Of a DNA stretch of 64,000 nucleotides, positions 52,489 through 63,597 are shown one piece after another. Source of the DNA: Paraliobacillus salinarum (lineage in GTDB: Bacteria > Bacillota > Bacilli > Bacillales > Amphibacillaceae); contig NZ_JACEFA010000011.1 in assembly GCF_014083865.1 (NCBI RefSeq), positions 17,428 to 81,427 on the forward strand, written 5' to 3'. Made by a program: the position numbers and the translations under genes. The stretch's first letter is position 1. Each line of letters opens with the position of its first letter. The notes below the pieces were generated by a model, which had not been told where the DNA came from, made no database searches, and saw nothing but the letters and a program-made list of their open reading frames with translations.

Positions 52489-53952
52489 TTAAAACTGCTC
52501 TAACACATGCGTTAGCCTTGCAATAACAACTTCTTTACCTAATAGATCGATAGCATTTGGAAGTTCAGGTCCGTGAACCTGACCAGTCGTTGCTACTCGT
52601 ATTGGCATAAACAGATTTTTCCCTTTTTGTTTTGTTTCTTTTTGTGTCGCTTTTATTTCCGCTTTAATTGCAGCAGGATCTAATTGATCAAGCGCCTCCA
52701 GCTTTTCTTTAAATACACGTAAAACTTCAGGAACTTGCTCTCCTTGCAGCACTTCTTTTTCCTCGCCTGTATAAGTTATTTCTTTTTGGAAAAAGAGTGA
52801 GGTTAATTCAACAATTTCCTGCCCATAACTTAATTGATCTTTGTATAAAGCAATTAGCTCAAGTGCCCACTCTTTCGTAGATGAGTCCATGTCTTCTGGC
52901 AATTTACCCGCTTCAATTAAATGCGGTAAAGTTAAGGCGATAACACTGTCCAGATCGGCAGCTTTGATATATTGATTATTCATCCATTTAAGCTTTTTAG
53001 GGTCAAAAATTGCTGCAGATGTTGATAGACGCTCCGAATCAAATATCTCAATTAATTTTTCCTGCGTAAATATCTCTTCCTCACCAACCGGAGACCAACC
53101 CAACAGTGCAATAAAGTTGAATAACGCTTCCGGTAAGTAGCCAAGATTTTTATACTGTTCAATAAATTGCAAAATATGTTCATCTCGTTTACTCAATTTC
53201 TTGCGCTCTTCATTAAGAATAAGTGTCATGTGACCATATTTAGGCGGCTCCCATCCAAACGCATCATAAATCATCATTTGCTTAGGTGTATTAGAAATAT
53301 GTTCTTCACCACGTAACACATGAGAAATCTGCATTAAATGGTCATCAATTGCAACCGCAAAGTTATAAGTAGGAATACCGTTTTTCTTAACTATTACCCA
53401 GTCACCAAAATCGCTTGATTCAAAGGTAATATCTCCTCTTACAATGTCATTGAAGGTATAGGTATTTCCTTCAGGTACACGAAAACGAATACTAGCTTGT
53501 CTTCCTTCTGATTCAAACTGCGCAATTTGTTCGGCAGTCAAATCACGATGTGCACCAGAATATTTTGGAGGTTGATTGTTAGCGCGTTGTTGGTCGCGCT
53601 CTGCATCAAGCTCCTCTTCTGTCATGTAACATTTATAGGCCAATCCGCGTTCTAATAAATCATCTACATGTTTCTTGTATATGTCTAAGCGTTCCATTTG
53701 ACGATAAGGACCATAGTCTCCGCCAATGTCAGCCCCTTCATCCCAGTTCAATCCTAACCATTTCAAATAACGAAGCTGGCTTTCTTCTCCACCGGCAACG
53801 TTACGTTTTTCATCTGTATCTTCCGTACGAATAATAAATTTACCACCTAAATGTTTTGCATATAAGTAGTTAAATAAAGCAGTTCTAGCGTTTCCAATAT
53901 GTAAATGCCCAGTCGGACTTGGTGCATAGCGCACACGTACATTCTGTGTCAT
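52489..53952 (-). CDS. gltX: Glutamyl-tRNA synthetase
   Basis: A 487-residue class I synthetase with [23 protein letters not shown] (HIGH motif) and KLSKRDEH (KMSKS motif). Bacilli use a non-discriminating enzyme that also charges tRNA-Gln. ATG 53952 with AAAGGGGAAC upstream was preferred to a 23-residue longer frame. The ispD-ispF genes usually found before it are not present. Confidence 0.97.
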   Translation of the reverse strand: MTQNVRVRYAPSPTGHLHIGNARTALFNYLYAKHLGGKFIIRTEDTDEKRNVAGGEESQLRYLKWLGLNWDEGADIGGDYGPYRQMERLDIYKKHVDDLLERGLAYKCYMTEEELDAERDQQRANNQPPKYSGAHRDLTAEQIAQFESEGRQASIRFRVPEGNTYTFNDIVRGDITFESSDFGDWVIVKKNGIPTYNFAVAIDDHLMQISHVLRGEEHISNTPKQMMIYDAFGWEPPKYGHMTLILNEERKKLSKRDEHILQFIEQYKNLGYLPEALFNFIALLGWSPVGEEEIFTQEKLIEIFDSERLSTSAAIFDPKKLKWMNNQYIKAADLDSVIALTLPHLIEAGKLPEDMDSSTKEWALELIALYKDQLSYGQEIVELTSLFFQKEITYTGEEKEVLQGEQVPEVLRVFKEKLEALDQLDPAAIKAEIKATQKETKQKGKNLFMPIRVATTGQVHGPELPNAIDLLGKEVVIARLTHVLEQF

Positions 53953-54076
53953 CTTTTGTTCCCCTTTCTGTCGATGCGTTCTTTCTTTATATTCTATCAT
54001 TTTTTTTACTATTGTGCGCATCTTTCACTATTCTTACTCAGCAAACTCCATACGCAACTTGATTTATTCCTACCAT

Positions 54077-54111
54077 AAGAAGAAGTGATAACAATGTTAT
54101 CACTTCTTCTT
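54077..54111 (-). terminator. Terminator after yacL
   Basis: A 16-bp perfect stem (54077-54092 with 54096-54111) with a 3-nt loop follows the yacL stop by 17 nt. The arm itself supplies the T-rich 3' side. Confidence 0.75.
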
Positions 54112-54128
54112 TATCTGTTATACGCTTT

Positions 54129-55238
54129 TTACAATGCTTTTTCAAGTAATTTCGGTTTAGCAAAGATCATTCGACCAGCAGAAGTTTGTAACACACTTGT
54201 AATTAATACTTCGATTGTCTTACCGATGTAATTCTTACCTTCTTCCACAACAATCATTGTACCGTCATCTAGATAGGCAACACCCTGATTCTGTTCTTTA
54301 CCATCCTTGATCACTTGTACAGTTAACTCTTCGCCAGGAAGTACTACTGGCTTCACAGCATTAGCTAAGTCATTTATATTCAACACTGGAACATTTTGAA
54401 ACTCACAGACTTTGTTTAAGTTAAAGTCATTCGTTACAACAACCCCATCAATCACTTTCGCTAACTTAACTAATTTACTGTCTACTTCTTGGATATCTTC
54501 AAAATCACCATCATACATTTCCACATTAACAGGTAAATCTTTCTGCATTCGGTTAAGTACATCTAAACCTCGTCTACCTCTGTTACGTTTTAATGCATCA
54601 GACGAGTCAGCAATATGTTGAAGCTCTTCCAATACAAATTGAGGAATGAGCACGGTTCCTTCTAAGAAGCTCGTTTGACATATATCTGCAATTCTTCCAT
54701 CAATAATAACACTAGTATCTAAGATTTTTGATTTAGGGAATTTCGATAATTCATTTGTCTCTGTACGATCAGCCTTTTTTTCCTTGTCTTTCCTAGCAAT
54801 CGTCAACACACTTAAAAATTCATCTCTTCGCTTAAAACCAACTTGAAATCCTAAATAGCCTAATAAAATCATAATGAATAGCGGAACTACTTGTGATACC
54901 ACAATAATTTGAATATCTTGAATTGGTTGATTAATAATATAAGCTATGACTAGACCGATAATTAAACCTAAACTACCAAAAAACAAATCAGTTACCGGGG
55001 CCTTTAACAATGTATCTTCTAACCATTTAACAAAATGAACAATATAATCAACTAACCAAAATGTTAATAAATATAATATAATAGCTCCTAATACCAAACC
55101 TACATACGGCGCAACATACACCGAACTCAACCAACTGTCTCTTGTAAAACTCATCAATTCAATAATAACTGGTATATATAAATACCCAGCGGTACCACCG
55201 GCAATAATAATAAATAATTGCACAACTTTTTTAAGCAC
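54129..55238 (-). CDS. yacL: PIN/TRAM-domain membrane protein YacL
   Basis: A 369-residue protein with four N-terminal membrane helices (about 1-150). A PIN nuclease-like domain follows (ILDTSVIIDGRIADI, with further acidic residues in VVVTNDFNLNKV), then a C-terminal TRAM domain (GKNYIGKTIEVLITSVLQTSAGRMIFAK). Cellular role unknown; RNA binding or cleavage is inferred from the domains. Start taken at the GTG 55238, 8 nt after AGGAGG, matching MLKRIVQ of B. subtilis. disA, usually just upstream, is missing. Confidence 0.9.
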   Translation of the reverse strand: MLKKVVQLFIIIAGGTAGYLYIPVIIELMSFTRDSWLSSVYVAPYVGLVLGAIILYLLTFWLVDYIVHFVKWLEDTLLKAPVTDLFFGSLGLIIGLVIAYIINQPIQDIQIIVVSQVVPLFIMILLGYLGFQVGFKRRDEFLSVLTIARKDKEKKADRTETNELSKFPKSKILDTSVIIDGRIADICQTSFLEGTVLIPQFVLEELQHIADSSDALKRNRGRRGLDVLNRMQKDLPVNVEMYDGDFEDIQEVDSKLVKLAKVIDGVVVTNDFNLNKVCEFQNVPVLNINDLANAVKPVVLPGEELTVQVIKDGKEQNQGVAYLDDGTMIVVEEGKNYIGKTIEVLITSVLQTSAGRMIFAKPKLLEKAL

Positions 55239-55355
55239 CACAGTCACCTCCTAACACATAGTATCTCCAACTCATAATAAAAATAATCAATTTAATGCCA
55301 AAAGTTTTTTATAACTTAACATAACTTACATATAAAGTCAAACTATAAACAGTAA

Positions 55356-55384
55356 ATTCTAACACACAAAAGAAGAAAAGTCAA
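55356..55384 (-). promoter_or_regulatory. SigA promoter of yacL
   Basis: TTGACT (55379-55384), 17-bp spacer, TAGAAT (55356-55361) on the minus strand between radA and yacL. Confidence 0.78.
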
Positions 55385-55415
55385 TTCATGATGAATATTC
55401 ATTCGTTTTGTCGAG

Positions 55416-56783
55416 TTAATGGTCTAATGTTACTTGTAGCGCTTCTTGTACAGAGTTTACTCCAATAACTTCTATGGTGTCGGGAGCCGTCCATCCATCT
55501 AGGTTTCTTGCTGGTATAATAGCTCGTTTAAACCCTAATTTAGCCGCTTCTTGCACACGCTGATCAATCCTCGATACACGTCGTATTTCACCAGTTAAGC
55601 CAACCTCACCGATTAGTACATCATCTGGTTTTGAGACTTGATCTTTGAAACTAGAGGCAATGCTGACTGCAACAGCTAAATCAATAGCTGGTTCATCTAA
55701 TTTCACACCGCCAGCGACCTTCACATAAGCATCTTGGTTCTGCATTAATAACCCCACGCGCTTCTCTAGTACTGCCATTAATAGTGGTACACGATTGTGA
55801 TCAATTCCTGTCGCCATTCTTCGGGCTTGACCAAAGCTAGTTGGTGAAATTAATGATTGAATTTCAACTAAAACGGGTCGGGTACCTTCCATCGAAGCAA
55901 CAACAGTGGAACCTGCTGCACCTTGTGACCGTTCTTCCAGGAAAATCTCTGAAGGATTTAACACTTCCCGCAAGCCTTCTTCCTTCATTTCAAAAATACC
56001 CATTTCATGTGTACTACCAAAACGATTTTTCACACTACGTAAGATACGAAAGGTGTGGTGGCGTTCGCCCTCGAAATATAAAACAGCATCTACCATATGT
56101 TCAAGTAATCTTGGACCTGCAATAGCACCCTCTTTTGTTACATGCCCAACAATAAAGATTGGAATGTGGTTTGTTTTAGCTATACGCATTAATTCACTTG
56201 TACATTCTCTGACTTGTGACACACTTCCAGGAGCGCTTGTTACTTCCTCTTTGAAAATAGTCTGAATAGAGTCTATCACAATAAAGCTCGGTTTCAATTG
56301 ATCAACCTGATTAGCAATAAGATGCAAATTCGTTTCTGAAAGCACAAATAGATTATCAGAAGTGATGTCCAATCGGTCTGCTCGTAATTTGGTCTGTCTA
56401 GTCGATTCTTCTCCAGATATATATAGGACACGAATATTTTTTCTTGCCAACTGATCAGACACTTGTAATAAAAGTGTTGACTTCCCTATACCAGGATCAC
56501 CACCAATTAAAACAAGAGAACCAGCTACGATTCCTCCACCTAATACACGATTTAATTCAGGCATTTCAGTAGTAACTCTCGCTTCATCTCTTGATTCTAC
56601 CGCTGTAATACTTTCTGGTTTTGTTGAAGTAGCTTGCCCTAAGCCGGTATGCTTGGAGGATGACTTTGAAGCAACCTCTTCTACCAACGTATTCCAATTA
56701 TTACAACTTGGACATTTCCCCATCCATTTTGGTGTTTCATATCCACACTCTTGGCAAACAAACTTTGTTTTTGTTTTAGCCAT
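55416..56783 (-). CDS. radA: DNA repair protein RadA
   Basis: A 455-residue branch-migration helicase. An N-terminal zinc finger (CQECG and CPSCN) precedes a RecA-like core with Walker [15 protein letters not shown] and the RadA motif [12 protein letters not shown]. The C-terminal domain is Lon-protease-like. ATG 56783 with AAGGTGG upstream. Unlike in B. subtilis, a terminator separates it from clpC and disA does not follow. Confidence 0.96.
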   Translation of the reverse strand: MAKTKTKFVCQECGYETPKWMGKCPSCNNWNTLVEEVASKSSSKHTGLGQATSTKPESITAVESRDEARVTTEMPELNRVLGGGIVAGSLVLIGGDPGIGKSTLLLQVSDQLARKNIRVLYISGEESTRQTKLRADRLDITSDNLFVLSETNLHLIANQVDQLKPSFIVIDSIQTIFKEEVTSAPGSVSQVRECTSELMRIAKTNHIPIFIVGHVTKEGAIAGPRLLEHMVDAVLYFEGERHHTFRILRSVKNRFGSTHEMGIFEMKEEGLREVLNPSEIFLEERSQGAAGSTVVASMEGTRPVLVEIQSLISPTSFGQARRMATGIDHNRVPLLMAVLEKRVGLLMQNQDAYVKVAGGVKLDEPAIDLAVAVSIASSFKDQVSKPDDVLIGEVGLTGEIRRVSRIDQRVQEAAKLGFKRAIIPARNLDGWTAPDTIEVIGVNSVQEALQVTLDH

Positions 56784-56908
56784 ACTCAACCACCTTTTCC
56801 TACCCCTTCATTATATACGAAAAAACACACTAGTACGTTACATATAGATTAATAATTTGTGTAAAAAGAATGAAAGACGCAATACTTTATTATTATACTG
56901 TAATATAG

Positions 56909-56940
56909 AAAAATCGGAAGGAGGTCACCTTCCGATTTTT
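56909..56940 (-). terminator. Terminator of ctsR-mcsA-mcsB-clpC
   Basis: A 13-bp stem AAAAATCGGAAGG (56909-56921 with 56928-56940), 30 nt after the clpC stop. It also separates radA from the heat-shock operon. Confidence 0.88.
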
Positions 56941-56969
56941 CCGAATGATTTACACCTTAATTCATTCCA

Positions 56970-59402
56970 TTACTTGCTCAATACTGAGAATTCACCTTTA
57001 TCATTTAGGCCAATATTAATTTTTTGACCTTTTTTGATTTCTTCTCTTAATAGCGCTTCAGATAATAGATCTTCTACATTCTTCTGGATCGATCTTCTTA
57101 ATGGCCTTGCACCATATTCCGGATCAAAGCCTTCATTTGCAATCTTTTCAATTGCTTCATCAGATAATTCAAAGTCAATCTCCTGGTCTACTAAACGTTT
57201 TTGTAATTGCTCTATCATAAGTGTCACAATATCCTTCATATGTTTTCTCTCTAGTGAGTGGAAAACAATGATTTCATCTATTCGGTTTAAGAATTCTGGA
57301 CGGAATGCCTTTTTCATTTCTTCTGTAACTTTTGACTTCATTCCTTTGTAATCAGCAACTTCATCATCTAATGTAAAACCAACGAATTTATTTTGCTGTA
57401 ATTCGCTAGCACCGACATTAGAAGTCATTATTAGTACTGTGTTACGAAAATCAACCAGTCTACCTTTAGAATCAGTTAACCGACCATCTTCTAAAACCTG
57501 TAATAAAATATTGAACACTTCAGGATGTGCCTTTTCCACTTCATCTAATAATACAACGGAATAAGGTTTTCTTCGCACCTTTTCTGTCAATTGGCCACCC
57601 TCTTCATAACCAACATAACCTGGAGGTGAACCAACTAATCGAGAAGTAGTGTGCTTCTCCATATATTCAGACATATCAATTCGAATCATTGCGTCTTCAT
57701 CACCAAACATGGACTCAGCTAATGCTCTTGCTAATTCTGTTTTACCTACACCAGTTGGACCTAAGAAAATGAACGATCCAATTGGACGCTTCGGATCTTT
57801 CAACCCTGCTCTTGCACGTCGAATAGCCTTAGATATTGCATCAACTGCCTCTTCCTGGCCAATTACTCGATCATGTAGGACTGATTCAAGGTTTAATAGA
57901 CGTTGACTCTCATCCTTTGTTAAAGCGGAAACCGGAACTCCTGTCCAAGTAGAAACAATCGTTGCAATATCCTCAACGGTAACCTCTGAGCTTTCTTGCC
58001 CTTGTTCTTCTTTCCACTTTTCTTTCGTTGTTTCTAATTTTTCTCGTAAACGTTGTTCGTTATCACGTAATGATGCCGCTTTTTCAAACTCTTGACTTTG
58101 AACCGCAGCATCTTTTTCTTTTCTTACTTCCTCCAAGTTCTGTTCTAATTCTTTCAGATTTGGTGGAGCAGTATAAGAACGTAAACGCACACGCGAAGCA
58201 GCTTCATCAATTAAATCAATTGCTTTATCGGGAAGAAAACGATCAGTAATATACCGGTTAGATAGATTTGCAGCTGCATCGATTGCCTCATCAGTAATGG
58301 TTACGCGATGGTGTGCTTCATAGCGGTCGCGCAATCCTTTTAAAATTAAAATAGATTCTTCTAATGTTGGTTCATCAACTTGAATTGGTTGAAAGCGACG
58401 TTCCAACGCTGCATCTTTTTCAATATATTTACGATACTCATCTAATGTTGTTGCACCAATACATTGCAGTTCACCTCGAGCTAGGGATGGCTTTAGGATA
58501 TTGGAAGCATCAATTGCTCCCTCCGCACCACCAGCTCCGATTAATGTGTGTAATTCATCAATAAATAGAATCACATTTCCTGCTTGGCGAATTTCTTCCA
58601 TCACTTTCTTTAAACGGTCCTCAAATTCACCACGATATTTCGTTCCTGCTACAACAGTTCCCATATCTAAAGTCATTACACGTTTATCACGTAGCATCTC
58701 AGGAATCTCATTATTTACAATTTGCTGCGCAAGACCTTCTGCAACAGCAGTTTTACCAACACCAGGCTCACCAATTAACACTGGGTTATTTTTCGTGCGA
58801 CGGCTAAGCACTTGAATCACACGCTCAATTTCTTTTTCACGACCAATAACAGGATCAACATTGCCCTCTTTAGCGATGGCTGTCAAATCTCGTGCCAATG
58901 AATCCAATGTCGGCGTATTAGCAGTTGTCGCTTGATTATTTCTATTCTGGCTTTTTCTTGTTGTCTCATTACTGCCCAAGAGTTGTAACACTTGCTGACG
59001 CGCTTTATTTAAACTTACACCAAGGTTATTTAACACTCTTGCTGCGACACCTTCTCCTTCGCGAATAAGACCTAACAAGATATGCTCTGTTCCAACATAA
59101 GAATGCCCTAACTTTCTTGCTTCGTCCATTGATAATTCAATAACTTTTTTAGCTCTTGGCGTATAATGAATCGTTTGCGAAACCTTCTGGCCTTTACCAA
59201 TTAAATTTTCAACTTCTTTTTGAATCTTTTCTGTTTCTAAGCCAAGGCTTGTTAATGCTTTTGCTGCAATTCCTTCACCTTCGTTTACTAATCCTAATAA
59301 TATATGCTCTGTTCCAATGTTATTATGCCCTAAGCGAACGGCTTCCTCTTGAGACAATGCCAATACTTTTTGAGCTCTTTCTGTAAATCGACCAAACATC
59401 AT
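56970..59402 (-). CDS. clpC: ATP-dependent Clp protease ATP-binding subunit ClpC
   Basis: An 810-residue HSP100 unfoldase. Two Clp_N repeats (about 1-145) are followed by AAA1 with GEPGVGKTA, a middle domain with a UVR-like segment ([23 protein letters not shown]) that receives McsA/MecA, and AAA2 with [11 protein letters not shown]. The C-terminal part has the hydrophobic P-loop for ClpP (FVGF-type [10 protein letters not shown]). ATG 59402 gives the usual [11 protein letters not shown]. Confidence 0.98.
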   Translation of the reverse strand: MMFGRFTERAQKVLALSQEEAVRLGHNNIGTEHILLGLVNEGEGIAAKALTSLGLETEKIQKEVENLIGKGQKVSQTIHYTPRAKKVIELSMDEARKLGHSYVGTEHILLGLIREGEGVAARVLNNLGVSLNKARQQVLQLLGSNETTRKSQNRNNQATTANTPTLDSLARDLTAIAKEGNVDPVIGREKEIERVIQVLSRRTKNNPVLIGEPGVGKTAVAEGLAQQIVNNEIPEMLRDKRVMTLDMGTVVAGTKYRGEFEDRLKKVMEEIRQAGNVILFIDELHTLIGAGGAEGAIDASNILKPSLARGELQCIGATTLDEYRKYIEKDAALERRFQPIQVDEPTLEESILILKGLRDRYEAHHRVTITDEAIDAAANLSNRYITDRFLPDKAIDLIDEAASRVRLRSYTAPPNLKELEQNLEEVRKEKDAAVQSQEFEKAASLRDNEQRLREKLETTKEKWKEEQGQESSEVTVEDIATIVSTWTGVPVSALTKDESQRLLNLESVLHDRVIGQEEAVDAISKAIRRARAGLKDPKRPIGSFIFLGPTGVGKTELARALAESMFGDEDAMIRIDMSEYMEKHTTSRLVGSPPGYVGYEEGGQLTEKVRRKPYSVVLLDEVEKAHPEVFNILLQVLEDGRLTDSKGRLVDFRNTVLIMTSNVGASELQQNKFVGFTLDDEVADYKGMKSKVTEEMKKAFRPEFLNRIDEIIVFHSLERKHMKDIVTLMIEQLQKRLVDQEIDFELSDEAIEKIANEGFDPEYGARPLRRSIQKNVEDLLSEALLREEIKKGQKINIGLNDKGEFSVLSK

Positions 59403-59419
59403 CGGAAATTCCTCCTAAC

Positions 59420-60487
59420 TCATTCATTCTCTAATTTTAAACGTTCTCTTATTATAGAAGCTCTTCTAATATCTCTCTGATTTGCTGATAGTGTTTCTTT
59501 TGCATAATGTTGTAAAAATCCTGGTTGAGTTAAGATCATCAATTCATTTAAAATCGACTTAGATAAATGATTAATATATCCAACATCAATTCCTAAACGT
59601 AAATCAGATAGACATGTTGCAGCCTCTTTTGACTCAATAATCCTGCTATATTTTAATGTTCCATATGACCGAAAAATACGATTTTCTAACCTTAATTCTG
59701 ATTGTTCAACTAGCAACTGTCTTGCAAATTGCTCTTGTTCAATTAACTTCTTCACAACACTTAGTAAGTTATCAATAATATCAGCCTCAGATCGACCTAG
59801 CGTTACTTGGTTGGAAATCTGAAATATATTACCAATTGCCTCACTACCCTCACCATATATTCCTCTTACCACTAATCCTAATTGATTAATCGCAGGAATC
59901 ATCTTGTTCAGCTTTTGTGTTAAAGTTAATGCAGGAAGGTGCATCATAACAGATGCTCTCATGCCTGTACCAACGTTTGTTGGGCAGCTTGTCAGATAAC
60001 CTCTGTGTTCATCATAGGCGTAATCTATTTTTTCCTCTAACCAATCATCAAATGCAAAAGCACTCTCTAATGCTTTTTCTAATTGTAAACCAGGAAAATA
60101 CAATTGCATCCGAATATGATCTTCCTCATTAACCATCACGGAAACTTGTTCATTTTCAGAAATTAATACGCCACTGTTTTTCGACTTCTCAGCTAAATTT
60201 GGGCTAATTAAATGCTTTTCAACTAGTACTCTTTTTTGAATTGGCTTTAACTCTTCCATCGAAATATATTCTAAATCTTGATAGTCAGCAAATGACTGAT
60301 GATGATAGTGTTCTTTTATTACATCTACAATCGGTGTGAGTTCATCTTCATTTGCTATAATAGGAAAAGTAAACTGTTCAAAGTTCCTTGCCAGCCTTAT
60401 CCTTGTGCTTAATACAATATCATTATCTGGGCCTTCCTCTTTCATCCAAGGGCTAATCGCTTCATTTATGAATGGCTGTAAAGACAT
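59420..60487 (-). CDS. mcsB: Protein arginine kinase McsB
   Basis: A 355-residue phosphagen-kinase fold enzyme that phosphorylates arginines, marking proteins for ClpCP. Residues [16 protein letters not shown] and the active-site loop [21 protein letters not shown] with the catalytic Cys are conserved. ATG 60487 overlaps the mcsA stop (TAATG). Confidence 0.97.
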   Translation of the reverse strand: MSLQPFINEAISPWMKEEGPDNDIVLSTRIRLARNFEQFTFPIIANEDELTPIVDVIKEHYHHQSFADYQDLEYISMEELKPIQKRVLVEKHLISPNLAEKSKNSGVLISENEQVSVMVNEEDHIRMQLYFPGLQLEKALESAFAFDDWLEEKIDYAYDEHRGYLTSCPTNVGTGMRASVMMHLPALTLTQKLNKMIPAINQLGLVVRGIYGEGSEAIGNIFQISNQVTLGRSEADIIDNLLSVVKKLIEQEQFARQLLVEQSELRLENRIFRSYGTLKYSRIIESKEAATCLSDLRLGIDVGYINHLSKSILNELMILTQPGFLQHYAKETLSANQRDIRRASIIRERLKLENE

Positions 60488-61032
60488 TACTTATCACCAT
60501 CCTCATCTATCTTCGCCGTATTATTTTCTAGCTCTTTAATTTTGTCACGCATAACAGCAGCTTCTTCAAATTGTTCATTTTCAATTAGATCCTTTAATTT
60601 CCCCTTATACTCTTGCACTAATTGCTTCTTTTTTAAAAATGTTCCCTGACGATTTGGAATCTTACCATCATGAGTGATGTTCCCGCTGTGAACTCGTCTA
60701 AAAATTGGATTTAGGTATTCTTCAAATGCATCATAGCACGATGCACAGCCAAATTTTCCAATCTTAGTAAATTCTCTATAGGTCATTCCACATTTGGAGC
60801 ATTGCAATGTCTCTTGTTGCTGTTTATTAAATGACTGACTTTTGGAAACGGTTGGTTCATAATGAAACAACCCAGCTAATAAATCATGTATAGAGTATGC
60901 CGGTTCATCATAATCGATATAACCTTTATCTTTTGCACAACGTTCACAAACATGGATTTCGTTCTTTTCGCCATTTATTATTTTTGTTAAATGCAAGGTT
61001 GCAGGCCGTTCATGGCATTCTTCACATTCCAT
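60487..61032 (-). CDS. mcsA: McsA, activator of McsB
   Basis: A 181-residue protein with two pairs of CxxC zinc motifs (CEECH, CERC; CSKCG, CASC) and a C-terminal UVR domain ([24 protein letters not shown]) that binds ClpC. It stimulates McsB and works with it in CtsR removal. ATG 61032 with GGGAGG 8 nt upstream; the longer frame adds seven unlikely residues. Confidence 0.96.
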   Translation of the reverse strand: MECEECHERPATLHLTKIINGEKNEIHVCERCAKDKGYIDYDEPAYSIHDLLAGLFHYEPTVSKSQSFNKQQQETLQCSKCGMTYREFTKIGKFGCASCYDAFEEYLNPIFRRVHSGNITHDGKIPNRQGTFLKKKQLVQEYKGKLKDLIENEQFEEAAVMRDKIKELENNTAKIDEDGDK

Positions 61033-61102
61033 CAGACATCCTCCCTTTAACAATTATTTACCGTAAAACGTGTGACGATAATTATTTATTGCGATTATTT
61101 CA

Positions 61103-61564
61103 TCATTCGTATTTTAATGTCGTTAGCATAGCAGTCATTATTCGTGCTCTAATTTCATCTCGAATAGGGAGCTGAAAAGCAAGCGTATCACGGGTTAAGG
61201 CACTGATCATTATCTTTTCTTCACGCTTTGTAATTAATTCTTCTTCAAACATTCGCTCTAAAATATCGATAGATGCCTGTTGTGTTACTTTCGGTTGAAT
61301 CATTTCAATAATATCATCAATTAATTTGGCTTTATCGTCATTAGTGATGCGAGTAATACGTATATACCCACCACCGCCACGTTTACTTTCAACGAGATAA
61401 CCTCGCTCAACGGTAAAACGTGTATTTATGACATAATTAATTTGAGAGGGAACACACTCAAATTGATTTGCTATCTCACTTCGTTTTATTTCAATAATCT
61501 TTTGATGGTTGCCTTGTATTATTTGTTTTAAATATGCTTCAATGACATCAGAGATATTACGCAT
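61103..61564 (-). CDS. ctsR: Class III stress repressor CtsR
   Basis: A 153-residue dimeric winged-helix repressor of clp genes. The DNA-contacting glycine-rich wing ESKRGGGGYIRI (about 60-71) contains the thermosensing loop and the arginine targeted by McsB. The C-terminal part dimerises. ATG 61564 with GAAGGAGGAGG upstream. An autoregulatory operator lies just upstream. Confidence 0.97.
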   Translation of the reverse strand: MRNISDVIEAYLKQIIQGNHQKIIEIKRSEIANQFECVPSQINYVINTRFTVERGYLVESKRGGGGYIRITRITNDDKAKLIDDIIEMIQPKVTQQASIDILERMFEEELITKREEKIMISALTRDTLAFQLPIRDEIRARIMTAMLTTLKYE

Positions 61565-61585
61565 TTGCCTCCTCCTTCAATTGAC

Positions 61586-61602
61586 TTTGACTAACTTTGA
61601 CT
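61586..61602 (-). promoter_or_regulatory. CtsR operator
   Basis: On the minus strand AGTCAAA-N3-AGTCAAA (61596-61602 and 61586-61592), a direct heptad repeat matching the CtsR consensus, directly downstream of the -10. Confidence 0.9.
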
Positions 61603-61610
61603 ATATCTAT

Positions 61611-61638
61611 ATTATACTATTCCTATTTTTTCATGCAA
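61611..61638 (-). promoter_or_regulatory. SigA promoter of the ctsR operon
   Basis: TTGCAT (61633-61638), 16-bp spacer and TATAAT (61611-61616) on the minus strand; the CtsR box covers its start site. Confidence 0.8.
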
Positions 61639-61668
61639 ATATTATTCACGTAATTTAAAAAACATTTA

Positions 61669-62364
61669 TTAGCTAGATTTAATTTGTTTCACAAAATCCA
61701 TTTTTAACAGAGATTGATAAAGTTCCAACTTATCTAATTCCTTTCCTCCATCTAATTCAATCCAAACTACTCGATCGCCTTCCTTACCAAGATCAACCTC
61801 AAATTTACGTATTTGATTACGAAACTGTTCAAGTTCTATGAACAGTTCATTTAATTGACTAGTACCTTCTAGTACAATTAGAAAGTTAGTAGATGATTTA
61901 TTCCATGAAAGCTTCTTTTCAATTTTATTTAAAAAGATTAAACTCAATAGAATTATTATCGTCGTAAGTATTGCCTCTTTATACATACCAATACCAACAA
62001 CTAATCCTAGACCTGCTACTGCCCATATTGACGCGGCTGTTGTTAACCCCTTTACCGTCATTCCATTAACAATAATTGTTCCAGCACCTAAGAACCCAAT
62101 TCCGCTAATAACATAAGAAGGGATTCGAGTTGGATCAAACCGTACTGTATCATCATAATCATCTAGATATTCTGTGAAACCATATATAGATAAGAGCATC
62201 ATTAGACAGGCGCTAACACCTACCAATATATGTGTTCTAAAGCCTGCTGCATGTTGATTCACTTCTCGCTCAAAACCTATTAAACCCGATAATAATAATG
62301 CTATAACCATTCGCGCACTTATTGTTAAAAACTCTTGATCAAACCAACTGACTATACCAATCAT
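61669..62364 (-). CDS. MgtC/SapB family membrane protein
   Basis: A 231-residue protein with about five helices. The family signature is LIGFEREVNQHAAGFRTHILVG (about 32-53), followed by SGIGFLGAGTIIV and GLTTAASIWAVAGLGL. The C-terminal soluble part of about 80 residues resembles a short ACT-like tail. Members are linked to Mg2+ limitation and membrane potential; the exact activity is unknown. An upstream in-frame stop forces the ATG 62364 start, although AGGAGGGG lies about 27 nt upstream, across a small hairpin. Confidence 0.88.
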   Translation of the reverse strand: MIGIVSWFDQEFLTISARMVIALLLSGLIGFEREVNQHAAGFRTHILVGVSACLMMLLSIYGFTEYLDDYDDTVRFDPTRIPSYVISGIGFLGAGTIIVNGMTVKGLTTAASIWAVAGLGLVVGIGMYKEAILTTIIILLSLIFLNKIEKKLSWNKSSTNFLIVLEGTSQLNELFIELEQFRNQIRKFEVDLGKEGDRVVWIELDGGKELDKLELYQSLLKMDFVKQIKSS

Positions 62365-62466
62365 AATTTCTGGCTATAAAAAGCCTAGCCCCTCCTTTAT
62401 CTTAAACACTTAAATATATGCTTATCTTTACCCTGAAATGTTCTACATTCAACACCTTTTTTACAT

Positions 62467-62499
62467 AAAAAAAGAACATCTAAGCAGATGATCTTTTTT
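62467..62499 (-). terminator. Terminator of degV
   Basis: An imperfect 14-bp stem AAAAAAGA-CATCT/AGATG-TCTTTTTT with a 4-nt loop, right after the degV stop. Confidence 0.82.
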
Positions 62500-62506
62500 C
62501 ATTTAT

Positions 62507-63352
62507 TTATTTTGATTTCAACCAAGCAACAGACATCGTACCAAAACCAGTATGCACGCCAGCAACTGGCACTAGCGTTTCCACTTTAAATTGAATGGAT
62601 TGATGCATTTGCTCTAACTCGCTTTTCCATTTTTCCGCTTTTTCCTTCACGCCTGCGTGTAAGATACAGATTTCCTTGACTTTGTGTTCGGAAATTGCTT
62701 TTTCAACAACTTGAAAAATTCTGCGAGCCGCCTTCTTTTTACTTCTTATTTTTTCATGAACAATAACTTTACCATCATCAAATGTTAATATAAGATTTAT
62801 TGAAAGCAAGTTTGCAAACACTGCTTGTGTCGTACTAACTCGACCGCTCTTTTTTAATTGCTCCAAATTCTCAGGTAATAAATACATCTCTGTTTGATTT
62901 GGATAGGTTCTCAATATCTGAACCATTTCTTCATATGATTTCCCCTGTTCTTGAAGCTCAATTCCGTTTGATATCATCTTTCCTAAAGCATATGAACCTA
63001 TTTTAGAATCGATCACTTCTACAGGGAAACCAGCCATTTCACTCGCGCTAATAGAACTTTGATATGTTCCTGTTAAGGCACTAGATGCATGGATAGCAAT
63101 CCCACAGTCATATTCTGTTTTTAACTTTTCGTATAAGGTAACAAACTCACCAAAATTAGGTTGACTAGTTTTAGCACCTTCACCATGCAATTTCAGCAAT
63201 TCATAAACTTCTTCTTTTGTAATATCAATATCTTCTCTATAAGAAATGTCGTTTATGTTTACTATCATTGGTAATACATGGATGTTATGTTGTTTAATAA
63301 ATTCTTGAGATAATCCGCACGTACTATCTGTTATCCAAGCTATTTTTTTCAT
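62507..63352 (-). CDS. DegV family fatty-acid-binding protein
   Basis: A 281-residue DegV protein. The N terminus KIAWITDSTCGLSQEFI carries the conserved DSTCDL-type ligand motif. HASSALTGTYQSSISASEMA and the C-terminal VAGVHTGFGTMSVAWL are family marks. Such proteins bind a fatty acid and can hand it to the FakA kinase; no fakA is nearby. ATG 63352, AAAGGAGA upstream. The position next to an rrn operon is unusual relative to B. subtilis. Confidence 0.9.
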   Translation of the reverse strand: MKKIAWITDSTCGLSQEFIKQHNIHVLPMIVNINDISYREDIDITKEEVYELLKLHGEGAKTSQPNFGEFVTLYEKLKTEYDCGIAIHASSALTGTYQSSISASEMAGFPVEVIDSKIGSYALGKMISNGIELQEQGKSYEEMVQILRTYPNQTEMYLLPENLEQLKKSGRVSTTQAVFANLLSINLILTFDDGKVIVHEKIRSKKKAARRIFQVVEKAISEHKVKEICILHAGVKEKAEKWKSELEQMHQSIQFKVETLVPVAGVHTGFGTMSVAWLKSK

Positions 63353-63509
63353 TCTAATCTCCTTTAGTCTAAGCGTATTGTTTTTGTTATACTTAAGATA
63401 CCACGAAAATACCTTAAAAAACAGTTAAAGATGAGATATAATAATGGTTTTTTATTTCCTAAACCTTAATGTATATTATAAACTTTTTCTTTTGCTTTTT
63501 GTAAGTCTA

Positions 63510-63560
63510 TTATTTAAATATCGATAAACTATACTTTTTAGTTTATCGATATTTAAATAA
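63510..63560. repeat. Perfect 21-bp AT-rich inverted repeat
   Basis: Bases 63510-63530 are the exact reverse complement of 63540-63560, with a 9-nt spacer. Each arm contains TATCGATAAACT. It lies a few bases beyond the 5S terminator, between the rrn operon and degV. Confidence 0.9.
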
Positions 63561-63563
63561 AAC

Positions 63564-63597
63564 AAAAAACCTTTGAAGCAGATTCAAAGGTTTTTTT
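63564..63597 (-). terminator. Terminator of the rrn operon
   Basis: A 14-bp stem AAAAAACCTTTGAA (63564-63577 with 63583-63596), just past 5S rRNA, with a T-run in the transcript direction. Confidence 0.92.
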
